Made by a program: the position numbers and the translations under genes
In this document: one piece after another, positions 7,515 to 17,994 of the stretch
How the letters are laid out: each line of letters opens with the position of its first letter
Position numbering within the stretch: position 1 is the first letter of the stretch
Notes under the pieces: generated by a model
What the model was told of the DNA's origin: nothing
The model's database searches: none
The model's input: the letters and a program-made list of their open reading frames with translations, nothing else
DNA from: Rheinheimera sp. UJ63
Lineage (GTDB): Bacteria > Pseudomonadota > Gammaproteobacteria > Enterobacterales > Alteromonadaceae
Assembly (NCBI RefSeq): GCF_021568285.1
Contig: NZ_JAKGTQ010000013.1
Span: 1-38,905 of the forward strand
Length of the DNA: 38,905 nt
Reading direction: 5' to 3'

Positions 7515-8009
7515 ATGGCTATAAAGCTTGATGACAAAAAAGCAATTGTTGCTGAAGTCCAGGAAGCTGCCAAAGGTGCTTTATCTGCGGTAGTCGCAGA
7601 CGCTCGTGGTGTCACTGTAGGCAAGATCACTGCTCTGCGTAAGCAAGCACGTGAAGCTGGTGTTTGGGTCAAAGTGGTCCGTAACACCCTAGCTCGCCGC
7701 GCAGTAGATGGCACCGAATTTGAGTGTCTGAAAGAGGTATTCGTAGGCCCGACATTAGTTGCGTTTTCTAAAGAGCACCCAGGTGCTGCAGCGCGTATCT
7801 TCAAAGATTTCGCAAAAGAAAACAAAAACTTCGAGCTTAAAGGTGCAGCTTTCAACGGTACCACAGTGAACATCGACGTGTTAGCATCGTTACCAACATA
7901 CGACGAAGCTATCGCACGCTTGATGAGCACCATGAAAGAGGCAGCTGCCGGCAAACTTGTACGTACAATTGCCGCGGTTCGCGACCAAAAACAAGAGCAA
8001 GCCGCGTAA
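7515..8009 (+). CDS. rplJ: 50S ribosomal protein L10
   Basis: L10 anchors the L7/L12 stalk to 23S rRNA. The 164-residue product (E. coli 165) has the N-terminal rRNA-binding domain with [19 protein letters not shown] and [11 protein letters not shown], and a C-terminal helix that carries the L12 dimers. An AGGAG sequence eight bases upstream fixes the ATG. It lies directly downstream of the L10 leader and upstream of rplL. Confidence 0.99.
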   Translation: MAIKLDDKKAIVAEVQEAAKGALSAVVADARGVTVGKITALRKQAREAGVWVKVVRNTLARRAVDGTEFECLKEVFVGPTLVAFSKEHPGAAARIFKDFAKENKNFELKGAAFNGTTVNIDVLASLPTYDEAIARLMSTMKEAAAGKLVRTIAAVRDQKQEQAA

Positions 8010-8071
8010 TTATACGTTTGGTTTTGTAGAGTTTAATTCGGGCCAAGGCCCATAATTTAGGAATCTGCGCA

Positions 8072-8437
8072 ATGTCAGTGACTAAAGATCAAATCTTAGA
8101 TGCAATCGCAGCAATGTCTGTAATGGAAGTTGTTGAATTAGTATCTGCAATGGAAGAAAAATTCGGTGTTTCTGCTGCTGCTGCAGTAGCTGTTGCAGCT
8201 GGTCCAGCTGCCGCTGTTGAAGAACAAACTGAATTCAACGTAGTATTGGCTGCTGTTGGCGCAAACAAAGTATCTGTTATCAAAGCAGTACGTGGCGCAA
8301 CAGGTTTAGGCCTGAAAGAAGCGAAAGACTTGGTTGAAAGCGCTCCAGCTGCAATCAAAGAAGGCGTTTCTAAAGCAGAAGCAGAAGCTCTCAAGAAAGA
8401 TCTTGAAGAAGCTGGTGCATCTGTTGAAATCAAATAA
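8072..8437 (+). CDS. rplL: 50S ribosomal protein L7/L12
   Basis: L7/L12 is the multicopy acidic stalk protein that recruits and stimulates translation GTPases. The 121-residue product has an N-terminal dimerisation helix (1-33), an alanine-rich hinge (about 37-52) and the globular C-terminal domain with [22 protein letters not shown] short GGGCC/GGCCC hairpin lies in the 62-base gap after rplJ. AGGA upstream serves as ribosome-binding site. A strong terminator follows 40 bases after the stop. Confidence 0.99.
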   Translation: MSVTKDQILDAIAAMSVMEVVELVSAMEEKFGVSAAAAVAVAAGPAAAVEEQTEFNVVLAAVGANKVSVIKAVRGATGLGLKEAKDLVESAPAAIKEGVSKAEAEALKKDLEEAGASVEIK

Positions 8438-8476
8438 TCTGGTTAATACCAGATTAGCTGCCTGAATTTCAGGCCG

Positions 8477-8507
8477 GGCTGGTGATGAATTAATCACCGG
8501 CCTTTTT
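8477..8507 (+). terminator. Attenuator/terminator between rplL and rpoB
   Basis: A 10-bp stem (8477-8486 with 8493-8502, one U-G pair) closes a six-base loop and is followed by five T. An upstream hairpin AATCTGG/CCAGATT lies at about 8436-8455. In E. coli a partial terminator at the same place makes rpoBC expression lower than that of rplJL. No separate rpoB promoter is evident, so read-through is the likely route. Confidence 0.88.
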
Positions 8508-8540
8508 GCGCTGTGGGACAATGATTTCCCCACCCCTGCT

Positions 8541-8578
8541 GTTACCAGGTCTGGTAACATAAGCCACCGATAAGGTGG
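8541..8578 (+). other. Paired hairpins in the rpoB leader
   Basis: GTTACCAG (8541-8548) and CTGGTAAC (8551-8558) form a perfect dyad separated by two bases. CCACC (8564-8568) and GGTGG (8574-8578) form a second small hairpin directly after it. No T-run follows, so these are not terminators. They may be an RNA-processing or stability element, or an operator; the sequence does not decide. Confidence 0.6.
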
Positions 8579-8610
8579 TTGGGAAAAAAATCAGCAAGCT
8601 GAGGAACCCC

Positions 8611-11600
8611 ATGACTTACTCTTATTCTGAGAAGAAACGTATCCGTAAGGACTTCGGCAAACGTCCGGAAGTATTGGATGTGCCATACCTGTTGTCGATT
8701 CAAATCGAATCATTCAGCAAATTTATCGAGCCAGATCCTGAAGGTGGATACGGTTTAGAAGCCGCTTTCCGCTCTGTTTTTCCAATCAAAAGCTATTCAG
8801 GCAGTGCGGAATTGCAGTATGTTAGCTACCGTATCGGGGAACCTGTTTTTGACGTTAAAGAATGTCAAATCCGTGGTGTAACCTATTCGGCACCTTTACG
8901 GGTTAAGCTGCGGATGGTGCTGTTTGACAAAGAAGCGCCAGGCACAATCAAAGATATCCGTGAACAAGAAGTCTATATGGGTGAAATCCCGTTGATGACC
9001 GAAAATGGTACCTTTGTTATTAATGGTACTGAGCGCGTTATCGTTTCTCAGTTACACCGTAGTCCAGGTGTGTTCTTCGACCACGACCGTGGTAAGACGC
9101 ACTCGTCTGGTAAAGTCTTATATAATGCTCGCGTGATCCCATACCGTGGTTCATGGTTAGACTTTGAATTTGACGCTAAAGATAACTTGTTCGTGCGTAT
9201 CGATCGTCGCCGTAAATTACCTGCGACTATCCTATTACGTGCACTTGAACTGAGCACAGAAGAAATTCTGGCCACTTTCTTTGAAAATACCCGTTTTGAT
9301 ATTAAAGACGGTAAAATTTTGATGGAAGTAGTAGCAAACCGTTTACGCGGTGAAACAGCTGCATTTGATATTAAAGATAACGATGGCGAAGTGATCGTAG
9401 AACATGGTCGTCGTATTACTGCCCGTCATGTGCGTCAGCTGGAAAAAACCGGTATGACCATGATGGAAGTACCACATGAATATGTGGTAGGTCGTGTCCT
9501 AGCGAAAAATTACGCTGACCGTTCAACCGGAGAGATTATTGCCGAGGCGAACGCAGAGCTCACATTAGAGCTGTTAGCAAAACTAGCAAAAGCAGGCTAC
9601 GAAAGTTTTGAAACCCTATACATCAACGATTTGGATCAGGGTTCTTATGTTTCAGAAACTATCCGTATCGATCCTAGCAGCAACCGGATGGAAGCCCTGG
9701 TAGAAATTTACCGGATGATGCGTCCTGGTGAACCGCCGACGCGCGAAGCTGCAGATACTTTATTTGAAAATTTATTCTTCTCAGAAGATCGTTACGACTT
9801 ATCAACAGTCGGTCGGATGAAATTCAACCGTCGTGTTGGTTTCGAAGATGGCACAGGTACCGGTGTACTGAGCAAAGAAGATATTTTAGCGGTAATGAAA
9901 GTCTTAATCGACATCCGTAACGGTAATGGCGAAGTTGATGACATCGACCACTTAGGTAATCGTCGGATCCGTTCTGTTGGCGAAATGGCGGAAAACCAAT
10001 TCCGTGTTGGTTTAGTTCGTGTTGAGCGTGCTGTGAAAGAGCGTCTGTCTTTAGGCGATCTAGATGCGGTTATGCCACAAGACTTAATTAACGCCAAGCC
10101 TATTTCTGCTGCTGTAAAAGAGTTCTTTGGTTCAAGCCAACTTTCTCAATTTATGGATCAGAACAACCCATTGTCAGAAGTGACGCACAAACGTCGTATT
10201 TCAGCACTTGGCCCCGGTGGTCTTACACGTGAACGTGCTGGTTTCGAAGTTCGTGACGTACACCCAACGCACTATGGTCGGGTATGTCCAATCGAAACGC
10301 CAGAAGGTCCAAACATCGGTTTGATTAACTCGTTATCGATTTTTGCGCAAACTAACGAATATGGTTTCTTAGAAACCCCTTACCGTCGTATTGAAAACGG
10401 TATTGTGACTGATGAAGTCGATTTCTTATCTGCAATTGAAGAAGGTAACTTTGTTATCGCTCAGGCCAACGCAGAGTTAGATGCAGACAACCGTTTAGTT
10501 GATGCTTTAGTACCGTGTCGTTTTAAAAACGAATTCACGTTAATGGCCTCAGCTGAAGTGCAGTATATGGATGTGGCACCTCAACAGATCGTGTCTGTTG
10601 CAGCAGCCTTAATTCCGTTCTTAGAACACGATGATGCTAACCGTGCATTGATGGGTTCGAACATGCAACGTCAAGCAGTACCTACCTTACGAGCTGATAA
10701 GCCGTTAGTAGGTACAGGTATTGAGCGCGTTGTAGCGAAAGACTCAGGTGTAACTGTGGTAGCGAAACGTGGTGGTGTAATCGATTACGTCGATGCCAGC
10801 CGTATTGTTATTAAGGTTAATGAAGATGAAATGGTTGCTGGCGAAGCCGGTATCGATATCTACAACTTAACCAAATACACGCGTTCTAACCAAAATACTT
10901 GTATTAACCAACGTCCATGCGTTAACCACGGTGAGCCAATTGAACGTGGTGATGTCTTGGCTGATGGTCCTTCTACTGATTTAGGCGAACTCGCATTAGG
11001 TCAAAACTTGCGCGTGGCTTTCATGCCATGGAACGGTTACAACTTCGAAGATTCGATTTTGTTATCTGAGCGTTTAGTACAAGAAGATCGTTTAACCACT
11101 ATCCATATTCAGGAATTAAGCTGTATTGCTCGTGATACTAAGCTTGGGCCTGAAGAAATCACGGGTGATATTCCTAACGTAGGCGAATCTGCGCTGTCTA
11201 AACTAGACGAAGCCGGTATTGTTTACATTGGCGCCGAAGTGAAAGGTGGTGACATTCTGGTGGGTAAAGTTACCCCGAAAGGTGAAAGCCAGCTTACACC
11301 AGAAGAAAAACTTCTTCGTGCTATTTTTGGTGAGAAAGCGTCTGACGTTAAAGATACGTCTTTACGTGTGCCAAACTCAGTGACCGGTACGGTTATTGAT
11401 GTCCAAGTCTTTACTCGTGACGGCGTTGAAAAAGATAAACGTGCTCGCGAAATCGAAGAGATGGAAGTCAAACAAGCGAAGAAAGATCTAAATGAAGAGT
11501 TCCGTATTCTTGAAGCAGGTATCTTCGACCGTGCACGTAACTTGTTGGAGCAAAGTGGTTTAGATCGCGCCAAGCTGAATACGTTGAAAGGTGATGCGTT

Positions 11601-12636
11601 ATTTAATCAAAGCCTAAGTGACGAAGATAAGCAGAACGACCTTGAGCAATTAGCAACACAATACGAAGAAATCCGTGTTGAGTACGATAAGAAGTTCGAA
11701 GCTAAGCGTCGCAAGATCGTTCAAGGTGATGATTTAGCACCAGGCGTACTGAAAATCGTTAAAGTTTACCTTGCGGTAAAACGTCGTATCCAGCCAGGTG
11801 ATAAAATGGCCGGCCGTCACGGTAACAAGGGTGTAATCTCTACTATCGTGCCAGTTGAAGATATGCCATACGATGATAAAGGTCAGCCGGTTGATATCGT
11901 ACTTAACCCATTGGGTGTACCTTCGCGGATGAACATCGGTCAGATCTTAGAAACGCACTTGGGCTTAGCCGCTCGTGGTATCGGTGACAAGATTGACGGC
12001 ATGATCAAAGAACAGAAAGAAACGGCGGAAATCCGTGACTTCCTGAAAAAGGTTTATGCTTTAGGTGAATCACGTCAGAACGTTGATATTGAAAGCTTCA
12101 CTGATGATGAAGTGCGTCGTTTGGCTCAGAACTTACGCAAAGGTCTGCCAGTCGCTACGCCAGTATTCGATGGTGCGAAAGAATCTGAAATCAAGCAATT
12201 GCTTGAGTTAGGTGACTTACCTGCCAGCGGTCAAATCGCGTTATATGATGGTCGTACCGGTAATACTTTCGAACGGAAGGTTACTGTCGGTTACATGTAC
12301 ATGCTGAAACTGAACCACTTGGTTGATGATAAGATGCACGCGCGTTCTACTGGCTCTTACAGCCTAGTTACTCAGCAGCCGCTGGGTGGTAAGGCACAGT
12401 TCGGTGGTCAGCGCTTCGGTGAGATGGAAGTATGGGCATTAGAAGCATATGGTGCGGCTTATACCCTACAAGAAATGCTTACCGTTAAGTCTGATGACGT
12501 CAACGGTCGTACCAAGATGTATAAAAACATCGTTGACGGCGACCACAGAATGGAACCTGGCATGCCAGAATCTTTCAACGTATTAATGAAAGAAATCCGT
12601 TCGCTCGGTATTAATATCGAATTGGAAGAGGAATAA
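8611..12636 (+). CDS. rpoB: DNA-directed RNA polymerase subunit beta
   Basis: The beta subunit forms half of the RNA polymerase active-site cleft. The frame is open from a GTG at 8575, but the ATG at 8611 starts the conserved sequence ([20 protein letters not shown]) and has GAGGA upstream, giving 1341 residues (E. coli 1342). The rifampicin-pocket segment near 506-530 ([22 protein letters not shown]) has the wild-type residues. The catalytic-region motifs [15 protein letters not shown] and [13 protein letters not shown] are intact. No intein or insertion is seen. It follows the rplL attenuator and is separated from rpoC by a structured spacer. Confidence 0.99.
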   Translation: MTYSYSEKKRIRKDFGKRPEVLDVPYLLSIQIESFSKFIEPDPEGGYGLEAAFRSVFPIKSYSGSAELQYVSYRIGEPVFDVKECQIRGVTYSAPLRVKLRMVLFDKEAPGTIKDIREQEVYMGEIPLMTENGTFVINGTERVIVSQLHRSPGVFFDHDRGKTHSSGKVLYNARVIPYRGSWLDFEFDAKDNLFVRIDRRRKLPATILLRALELSTEEILATFFENTRFDIKDGKILMEVVANRLRGETAAFDIKDNDGEVIVEHGRRITARHVRQLEKTGMTMMEVPHEYVVGRVLAKNYADRSTGEIIAEANAELTLELLAKLAKAGYESFETLYINDLDQGSYVSETIRIDPSSNRMEALVEIYRMMRPGEPPTREAADTLFENLFFSEDRYDLSTVGRMKFNRRVGFEDGTGTGVLSKEDILAVMKVLIDIRNGNGEVDDIDHLGNRRIRSVGEMAENQFRVGLVRVERAVKERLSLGDLDAVMPQDLINAKPISAAVKEFFGSSQLSQFMDQNNPLSEVTHKRRISALGPGGLTRERAGFEVRDVHPTHYGRVCPIETPEGPNIGLINSLSIFAQTNEYGFLETPYRRIENGIVTDEVDFLSAIEEGNFVIAQANAELDADNRLVDALVPCRFKNEFTLMASAEVQYMDVAPQQIVSVAAALIPFLEHDDANRALMGSNMQRQAVPTLRADKPLVGTGIERVVAKDSGVTVVAKRGGVIDYVDASRIVIKVNEDEMVAGEAGIDIYNLTKYTRSNQNTCINQRPCVNHGEPIERGDVLADGPSTDLGELALGQNLRVAFMPWNGYNFEDSILLSERLVQEDRLTTIHIQELSCIARDTKLGPEEITGDIPNVGESALSKLDEAGIVYIGAEVKGGDILVGKVTPKGESQLTPEEKLLRAIFGEKASDVKDTSLRVPNSVTGTVIDVQVFTRDGVEKDKRAREIEEMEVKQAKKDLNEEFRILEAGIFDRARNLLEQSGLDRAKLNTLKGDALFNQSLSDEDKQNDLEQLATQYEEIRVEYDKKFEAKRRKIVQGDDLAPGVLKIVKVYLAVKRRIQPGDKMAGRHGNKGVISTIVPVEDMPYDDKGQPVDIVLNPLGVPSRMNIGQILETHLGLAARGIGDKIDGMIKEQKETAEIRDFLKKVYALGESRQNVDIESFTDDEVRRLAQNLRKGLPVATPVFDGAKESEIKQLLELGDLPASGQIALYDGRTGNTFERKVTVGYMYMLKLNHLVDDKMHARSTGSYSLVTQQPLGGKAQFGGQRFGEMEVWALEAYGAAYTLQEMLTVKSDDVNGRTKMYKNIVDGDHRMEPGMPESFNVLMKEIRSLGINIELEEE

Positions 12637-12684
12637 ACCGACCTTGTGTTGGGGGGCAGTCAGTAAGCTGCCCCATTCCGGTTT
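12635..12684 (+). other. Structured rpoB-rpoC intercistronic element
   Basis: GGGGCAG (12653-12659) pairs with CTGCCCC (12668-12674), and outer arms AAACCG (12635-12640, overlapping the rpoB stop) and CGGTTT (12679-12684) can close it. No T-run follows. It is probably an RNA stability or processing element between two stoichiometric subunits rather than a terminator. Confidence 0.6.
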
Positions 12685-12705
12685 ACCTCTTACAGGAGAG
12701 CAAAG

Positions 12706-15700
12706 GTGAAAGACTTATTAAAGTTTCTGAAACAACAAACTAAGACTGAAGAGTTTGATGTTATTCGTATCGGCTTATCTTCGCCAGACATGATCCGTTC
12801 ATGGTCGTTTGGTGAAGTGAAAAAGCCTGAGACGATCAATTACCGTACCTTTAAACCAGAGCGTGACGGTTTATTCTGTGCCCGTATCTTTGGCCCAGTA
12901 AAAGACTACGAGTGTTTGTGTGGTAAGTACAAACGTTTGAAGCACCGCGGCGTAATCTGTGAAAAATGTGGCGTAGAAGTGACCTTAACGAAAGTACGTC
13001 GTGAGCGTATGGGTCATATCGAGTTGGCTAGCCCAACCGCGCACATTTGGTTCTTAAAATCACTGCCAAGCCGTATCGGTTTACTGTTAGATATGACCTT
13101 GCGTGATATCGAACGTGTATTATATTTCGAAAGCTATGTTGTTACCGAGCCGGGTATGACTTCTTTAGAGCGTCGTCAGATGTTAACTGAAGAAGAATAT
13201 CTAGACGTGTTAGAAGAACATGGTGATGAGTTCGAAGCCAAGATGGGTGCAGAAGCAATTCTGGACATTCTGAAAGGTATTGAACTGCCAACTGAAATCA
13301 AGCAAATGCGTGAAGAGTTACCTACGATTAACTCTGAAACCAAGCGTAAGAAGATCAGTAAGCGTCTTAAGTTAATGGAATCATTCCACACCTCTGGCAA
13401 TAAGCCTGAGTGGATGATCATGACTGTTTTACCGGTATTACCGCCAGATTTACGTCCATTAGTTCCATTGGACGGTGGCCGTTTTGCCACGTCAGATCTG
13501 AACGATTTATACCGTCGTGTCATTAACCGTAACAACCGTTTGAAGCGTTTATTAGATTTGTCTGCTCCAGATATCATCGTACGCAACGAAAAACGTATGT
13601 TACAAGAAGCGGTTGATGCGCTATTAGATAACGGCCGTCGTGGTCGTGCTATTACCGGTTCTAACAAGCGTCCATTAAAATCGTTAGCTGACATGATCAA
13701 AGGTAAGCAAGGTCGCTTCCGTCAGAACTTGTTAGGTAAGCGTGTTGACTACTCTGGTCGTTCGGTTATCACCGTAGGTCCTACACTGCGTTTACACCAG
13801 TGCGGTTTACCGAAGAAAATGGCTCTTGAGCTGTTCAAACCTTTTATTTACGGCAAGCTTGAAGCGCGTGGTTTAGCCACCACCATTAAAGCGGCTAAGA
13901 AAATGGTTGAGCGTGAAGAAGGCGCGGTATGGGATGTGTTAGACGAAGTCATTCGTGAACACCCTGTATTGTTAAACCGTGCACCTACACTGCACCGTTT
14001 AGGTATTCAAGCTTTCGAACCTGTGCTGATTGAAGGTAAAGCGATTCAACTGCACCCATTAGTGTGTGCGGCTTATAACGCCGACTTCGATGGTGACCAA
14101 ATGGCGGTACACGTACCGTTAACTATCGAAGCGCAGTTAGAAGCGCGTGCGCTGATGATGTCAACGAACAACGTACTGTCACCCGCCAATGGTGAGCCAA
14201 TCATCGTGCCTTCACAGGACGTTGTATTAGGTCTGTATTACATGACTCGCCAAGCGGTTAACGCGAAAGGCGAAGGCATGATGTTCAAGAGCGCGAAAGA
14301 AGCTGAAAAAGCCTTCCGTGCCGACTGTGCAAGCTTACATGCTAAAGTTAAAGTGCGTATCACTGAAGTTGAATTTGCTGAAGATGGTAGCCGTACTGAA
14401 ACAACTGAAGTGAAAGATACAACAGTTGGTCGTGCTATTCTGTATTCAATCCTGCCAGAAGGTATGAGTTTTGAATCAGTTAACCAAGCCATGGGCAAGA
14501 AACAAATTTCTCGCTTATTAAATGGTGCTTATCGCCGTATCGGTTTGAAGAAAACCGTTATTTTGGCTGACCAAATCATGTATACCGGTTTCCATTATGC
14601 GATGTTATCAGGTGTTTCTGTTGGTATTGATGACATGGTCATCCCTGACTCGAAAACTAAGATCATCGATGATGCTGAAAATGAAGTAGCCGAAATTCAA
14701 GACCAGTTCCAACAAGGTTTGGTAACTGCCGGTGAAAAATACAACAAAGTTATCGATATTTGGTCAAATGCCAACGAAAGCTTATCTAAAGCGATGATGG
14801 ACAACCTCTCGAAAGAGAATGTGGTTGACCGTGATGGTAATACTGTTGAGCAACAATCATTTAACTCTGTTTATATGATGGCTGACTCAGGCGCTCGGGG
14901 TTCTCCGGCGCAGATCCGTCAGTTAGCCGCAATGCGTGGTCTGATGGCAAAACCAGATGGTTCAATCATCGAAACGCCCATTACCGCAAACTTCCGCGAA
15001 GGTCTGAGTGTATTACAGTACTTCATTTCAACGCACGGTGCGCGTAAAGGTCTTGCCGATACTGCATTGAAGACAGCTAACTCGGGTTACTTGACGCGTC
15101 GTTTAGTCGACGTAGCACAAGATTTAGTGGTGACTGAGCAAGACTGTGGTTCAGAGCAAGGTATTATCATGAAGCCGCTGATTGAAGGTGGTGACGTGGT
15201 TGAAGGTCTGCGTGAGCGAGTACTAGGTCGTGTGGTTATCGGTGATATTTTATCGCCAACTACCGAAGAAGTGCTTGTTGCTGACGGCACCATGCTTGAC
15301 GAACAACTGTGTGACATCATTGAACAGAACTCGATCGATGAAGTGCATGTGCGTTCAGTAATTACCTGTCAAACTGACTTTGGTGTGTGTGCTAAGTGTT
15401 ATGGTCGCGACCTGGCACGTGGTCACTTAATCAATGCTGGTGAAGCCGTGGGTGTTATTGCCGCGCAATCAATCGGTGAGCCTGGTACACAGTTAACCAT
15501 GCGTACATTCCACATCGGTGGTGCTGCATCGCGTTCTTCTGCTGAAAACAGCGTACAGGTTAAAAATGCCGGTATGCTTAAATTGCATAATGCGAAGTTT
15601 GTACGTAACGCGGATAACAAGATTGTTATTACCTCTCGTTCAGCTGAAGTGACCGTATTTGATGACTTAGGCCGCGAGAAAGAGCGTTATAAACTGCCAT

Positions 15701-16881
15701 ACGGTTCGATCATGGCTACTGACGACAACGCTAAAATCGTTGCTGGTCAGGTTGTAGCGAACTGGGATCCGCATTCACACCCAATCATTCTTGAGCGTGG
15801 CGCTAAGGTTTCTTTCAGTGATGTTGATGATACCAACACTGAAGTACAACAAGACGAGTTAACCGGTTTAACCCGTACGGTTGTTAAAGATTTAGCTAAA
15901 GCCAATGCGAAAGAGCCAAAACTGATCCTGGCAACAGATGATGGTGGTTTACAAGAAATTCGTTTACCAAGCTTCACGACTATTGAAGTTACCGACGGTG
16001 ACACTGTAGTAACGGGTACCGTGTTAGCACGTATTCCGCAAGAAAGCTCGAAGACACGTGACATCACCGGTGGTCTGCCTCGCGTAGCTGATTTATTTGA
16101 AGCACGTAAGCCGAAAGATCCAGCTATTTTAGCTGAAATCTCAGGTGTGATTAGCTTCGGTAAAGAAACTAAAGGCAAACGTCGCCTGATCATTACCCCT
16201 GATCAGGGTGATGCACATGAAGAAATGATTCAGAAGTGGCGCCAAGTCAATGTGTTCGAAGGTGAGCGCATTGAGAAAGGTGAAGTTATTTCAGAAGGCC
16301 CTGAATCAGCTCACGATATCCTGCGTTTACGTGGTATTCACCAGGTTGCCAGCTATATCGTTAACGAAGTTCAGGATGTATATCGCTTACAGGGCGTTAA
16401 AATCAACGATAAGCACATTGAAACGATTATTCGTCAAATGTTGCGTAAGTGCATTATTACCAACCCTGGTAATAGCGAGTTCTTGGAAGGTGAACAAGCA
16501 GAAGTGGCGCGCGTTAATATAGCAAACCGTGATCTGGAAGCCGCTGGCAAAATGCCAGCACAGTATGAACGTTCATTACTGGGTATCACCAAAGCGTCTC
16601 TGTCGACTGACTCGTTCATTTCGGCCGCGTCGTTCCAAGAAACGACCCGTGTTCTCACCGAAGCTGCTGTTGCAGGTAAGATTGATGAATTACGTGGTTT
16701 GAAAGAGAACGTTATTGTTGGCCGTTTGATCCCAGCCGGTACTGGTTTTGCTTATCACCAGAATCGCGCTCGTCAACGTGCTGGCAACAATGAAGTTGTT
16801 GAACCGACAAGAAGTGCAGAGTCTGCCGAACAGGCCTTGACCGATGCATTAAACATGAACTTATCGGGCAACGACGAGTAA
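12706..16881 (+). CDS. rpoC: DNA-directed RNA polymerase subunit beta'
   Basis: The beta' subunit carries the catalytic magnesium site. The 1391-residue product (E. coli 1407) starts at GTG after AGGAGAG. It has the N-terminal zinc ribbon ([20 protein letters not shown]), the NADFDGDQM motif at 458-466 with Asp460, Asp462 and Asp464 in E. coli register, the bridge-helix and trigger-loop region ([21 protein letters not shown]) and the second zinc site ([19 protein letters not shown]). It is intact, with no frameshift. A hairpin and the str promoter follow. Confidence 0.99.
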   Translation: MKDLLKFLKQQTKTEEFDVIRIGLSSPDMIRSWSFGEVKKPETINYRTFKPERDGLFCARIFGPVKDYECLCGKYKRLKHRGVICEKCGVEVTLTKVRRERMGHIELASPTAHIWFLKSLPSRIGLLLDMTLRDIERVLYFESYVVTEPGMTSLERRQMLTEEEYLDVLEEHGDEFEAKMGAEAILDILKGIELPTEIKQMREELPTINSETKRKKISKRLKLMESFHTSGNKPEWMIMTVLPVLPPDLRPLVPLDGGRFATSDLNDLYRRVINRNNRLKRLLDLSAPDIIVRNEKRMLQEAVDALLDNGRRGRAITGSNKRPLKSLADMIKGKQGRFRQNLLGKRVDYSGRSVITVGPTLRLHQCGLPKKMALELFKPFIYGKLEARGLATTIKAAKKMVEREEGAVWDVLDEVIREHPVLLNRAPTLHRLGIQAFEPVLIEGKAIQLHPLVCAAYNADFDGDQMAVHVPLTIEAQLEARALMMSTNNVLSPANGEPIIVPSQDVVLGLYYMTRQAVNAKGEGMMFKSAKEAEKAFRADCASLHAKVKVRITEVEFAEDGSRTETTEVKDTTVGRAILYSILPEGMSFESVNQAMGKKQISRLLNGAYRRIGLKKTVILADQIMYTGFHYAMLSGVSVGIDDMVIPDSKTKIIDDAENEVAEIQDQFQQGLVTAGEKYNKVIDIWSNANESLSKAMMDNLSKENVVDRDGNTVEQQSFNSVYMMADSGARGSPAQIRQLAAMRGLMAKPDGSIIETPITANFREGLSVLQYFISTHGARKGLADTALKTANSGYLTRRLVDVAQDLVVTEQDCGSEQGIIMKPLIEGGDVVEGLRERVLGRVVIGDILSPTTEEVLVADGTMLDEQLCDIIEQNSIDEVHVRSVITCQTDFGVCAKCYGRDLARGHLINAGEAVGVIAAQSIGEPGTQLTMRTFHIGGAASRSSAENSVQVKNAGMLKLHNAKFVRNADNKIVITSRSAEVTVFDDLGREKERYKLPYGSIMATDDNAKIVAGQVVANWDPHSHPIILERGAKVSFSDVDDTNTEVQQDELTGLTRTVVKDLAKANAKEPKLILATDDGGLQEIRLPSFTTIEVTDGDTVVTGTVLARIPQESSKTRDITGGLPRVADLFEARKPKDPAILAEISGVISFGKETKGKRRLIITPDQGDAHEEMIQKWRQVNVFEGERIEKGEVISEGPESAHDILRLRGIHQVASYIVNEVQDVYRLQGVKINDKHIETIIRQMLRKCIITNPGNSEFLEGEQAEVARVNIANRDLEAAGKMPAQYERSLLGITKASLSTDSFISAASFQETTRVLTEAAVAGKIDELRGLKENVIVGRLIPAGTGFAYHQNRARQRAGNNEVVEPTRSAESAEQALTDALNMNLSGNDE

Positions 16882-16896
16882 ACAAGCAAGATGCCG

Positions 16897-16923
16897 TTTG
16901 CCGGTGATTAAAATGCCGGCAAA
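16897..16923 (+). terminator. Stem-loop downstream of rpoC, possible weak terminator
   Basis: TTTGCCGG (16897-16904) pairs perfectly with CCGGCAAA (16916-16923) across an 11-base loop. There is no T-run after it, so termination would be Rho-assisted or partial. The loop sequence TGATTAAAAT also occurs in the hairpin at 6008-6017. Confidence 0.5.
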
Positions 16924-16935
16924 TTGCATTGTAAC

Positions 16936-16961
16936 TTGACAGGTCAAAGCTTGACCATTAG

Positions 16962-16964
<3 letters not shown>
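16936..16964 (+). promoter_or_regulatory. str operon promoter (rpsL-rpsG-fusA-tuf)
   Basis: A perfect -35 TTGACA (16936-16941), 17-base spacer and TAGAAT (16959-16964) form a strong promoter, with discriminator TCCGCGACC. The spacer holds a perfect dyad, GGTCAA (16942-16947) and TTGACC (16951-16956), between the two boxes. Confidence 0.9.
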
Positions 16965-17406
<442 letters not shown>

Positions 17407-17496
17407 CGGTACTCCGTTAGTAAGGCCAAACTAAACAACTTTTTTTCTTTAATGTATTAAAAGTTTTGGAATCACCTGAAGCAATCGGAGTTTCGA
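17407..17496 (+). promoter_or_regulatory. rpsL-rpsG intercistronic region, S7 autoregulatory site
   Basis: In E. coli S7 binds this spacer and represses its own translation. Here the 90 bases keep recognisable blocks: ACTCCGTTAGTAAGGCCAAA near the start, AGTTTTGGA in the middle and CGGAGTTT at the ribosome-binding site. ACTCCG (about 17412-17417) can pair with CGGAGT (about 17486-17491), which would hide the Shine-Dalgarno. Support is by resemblance to the E. coli site. Confidence 0.65.
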
Positions 17497-17967
17497 ATGC
17501 CTAGAAGACGCGTCATAGGTCAACGTAAAATCCTTCCAGATCCTAAGTTCGGAAGTGAATTGTTGGCAAAATTTGTAAACGTCGTAATGGTCGACGGTAA
17601 AAAATCTACAGCCGAATCAATTGTATACGGCGGACTTGAAATTGCAGCTGCAAAGTCTAAAAAAGAACACATCGATTTATTCGAAGTGGCTTTAGACAAC
17701 ATTCGTCCTACAGTCGAAGTTAAATCACGTCGTGTTGGTGGTTCTACCTACCAAGTGCCGTGTGAAGTTCGTCAAGTACGTCGTAACGCTTTAGCTATGC
17801 GTTGGTTAGTGGAAGCTGCCCGTAAACGTGGTGAAAAGTCTATGGCTCAGCGTCTTGCTGGTGAGATGCTTGATGCAATCGAAAATAAAGGTTCTGCGGT
17901 TAAGAAACGTGAAGACGTGCACCGTATGGCCGAAGCGAATAAAGCGTTCGCACACTTCCGCTGGTAA
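17497..17967 (+). CDS. rpsG: 30S ribosomal protein S7
   Basis: S7 starts assembly of the 30S head and contacts E-site tRNA. The 156-residue product carries the conserved N-terminal [24 protein letters not shown], the helical core with [13 protein letters not shown] and the C-terminal helix ending HFRW. It is the E. coli short type, without the K-strain extension. GGAG upstream is part of the S7 target region. fusA begins 27 bases later. Confidence 0.99.
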   Translation: MPRRRVIGQRKILPDPKFGSELLAKFVNVVMVDGKKSTAESIVYGGLEIAAAKSKKEHIDLFEVALDNIRPTVEVKSRRVGGSTYQVPCEVRQVRRNALAMRWLVEAARKRGEKSMAQRLAGEMLDAIENKGSAVKKREDVHRMAEANKAFAHFRW

Positions 17968-17994
17968 GAATTTCTTAACTAAGAGGAATGTAGA

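Noticed and set aside
8575..8610. GTG start for rpoB at 8575
   Set aside because: The 12 extra residues are not part of the conserved protein, and the codon lies in a hairpin; the ATG at 8611 has GAGGA upstream and gives the family length.
13176..13700. Long minus-strand open frame inside rpoC (and similar ones in rpoB, rplL, tuf)
   Set aside because: They are antisense shadows of highly biased codon usage with no family motifs or ribosome-binding sites.
8611..16881. Intein, insertion or frameshift in rpoB or rpoC
   Set aside because: Both frames are continuous and close to the E. coli lengths, with all catalytic and zinc motifs in register.
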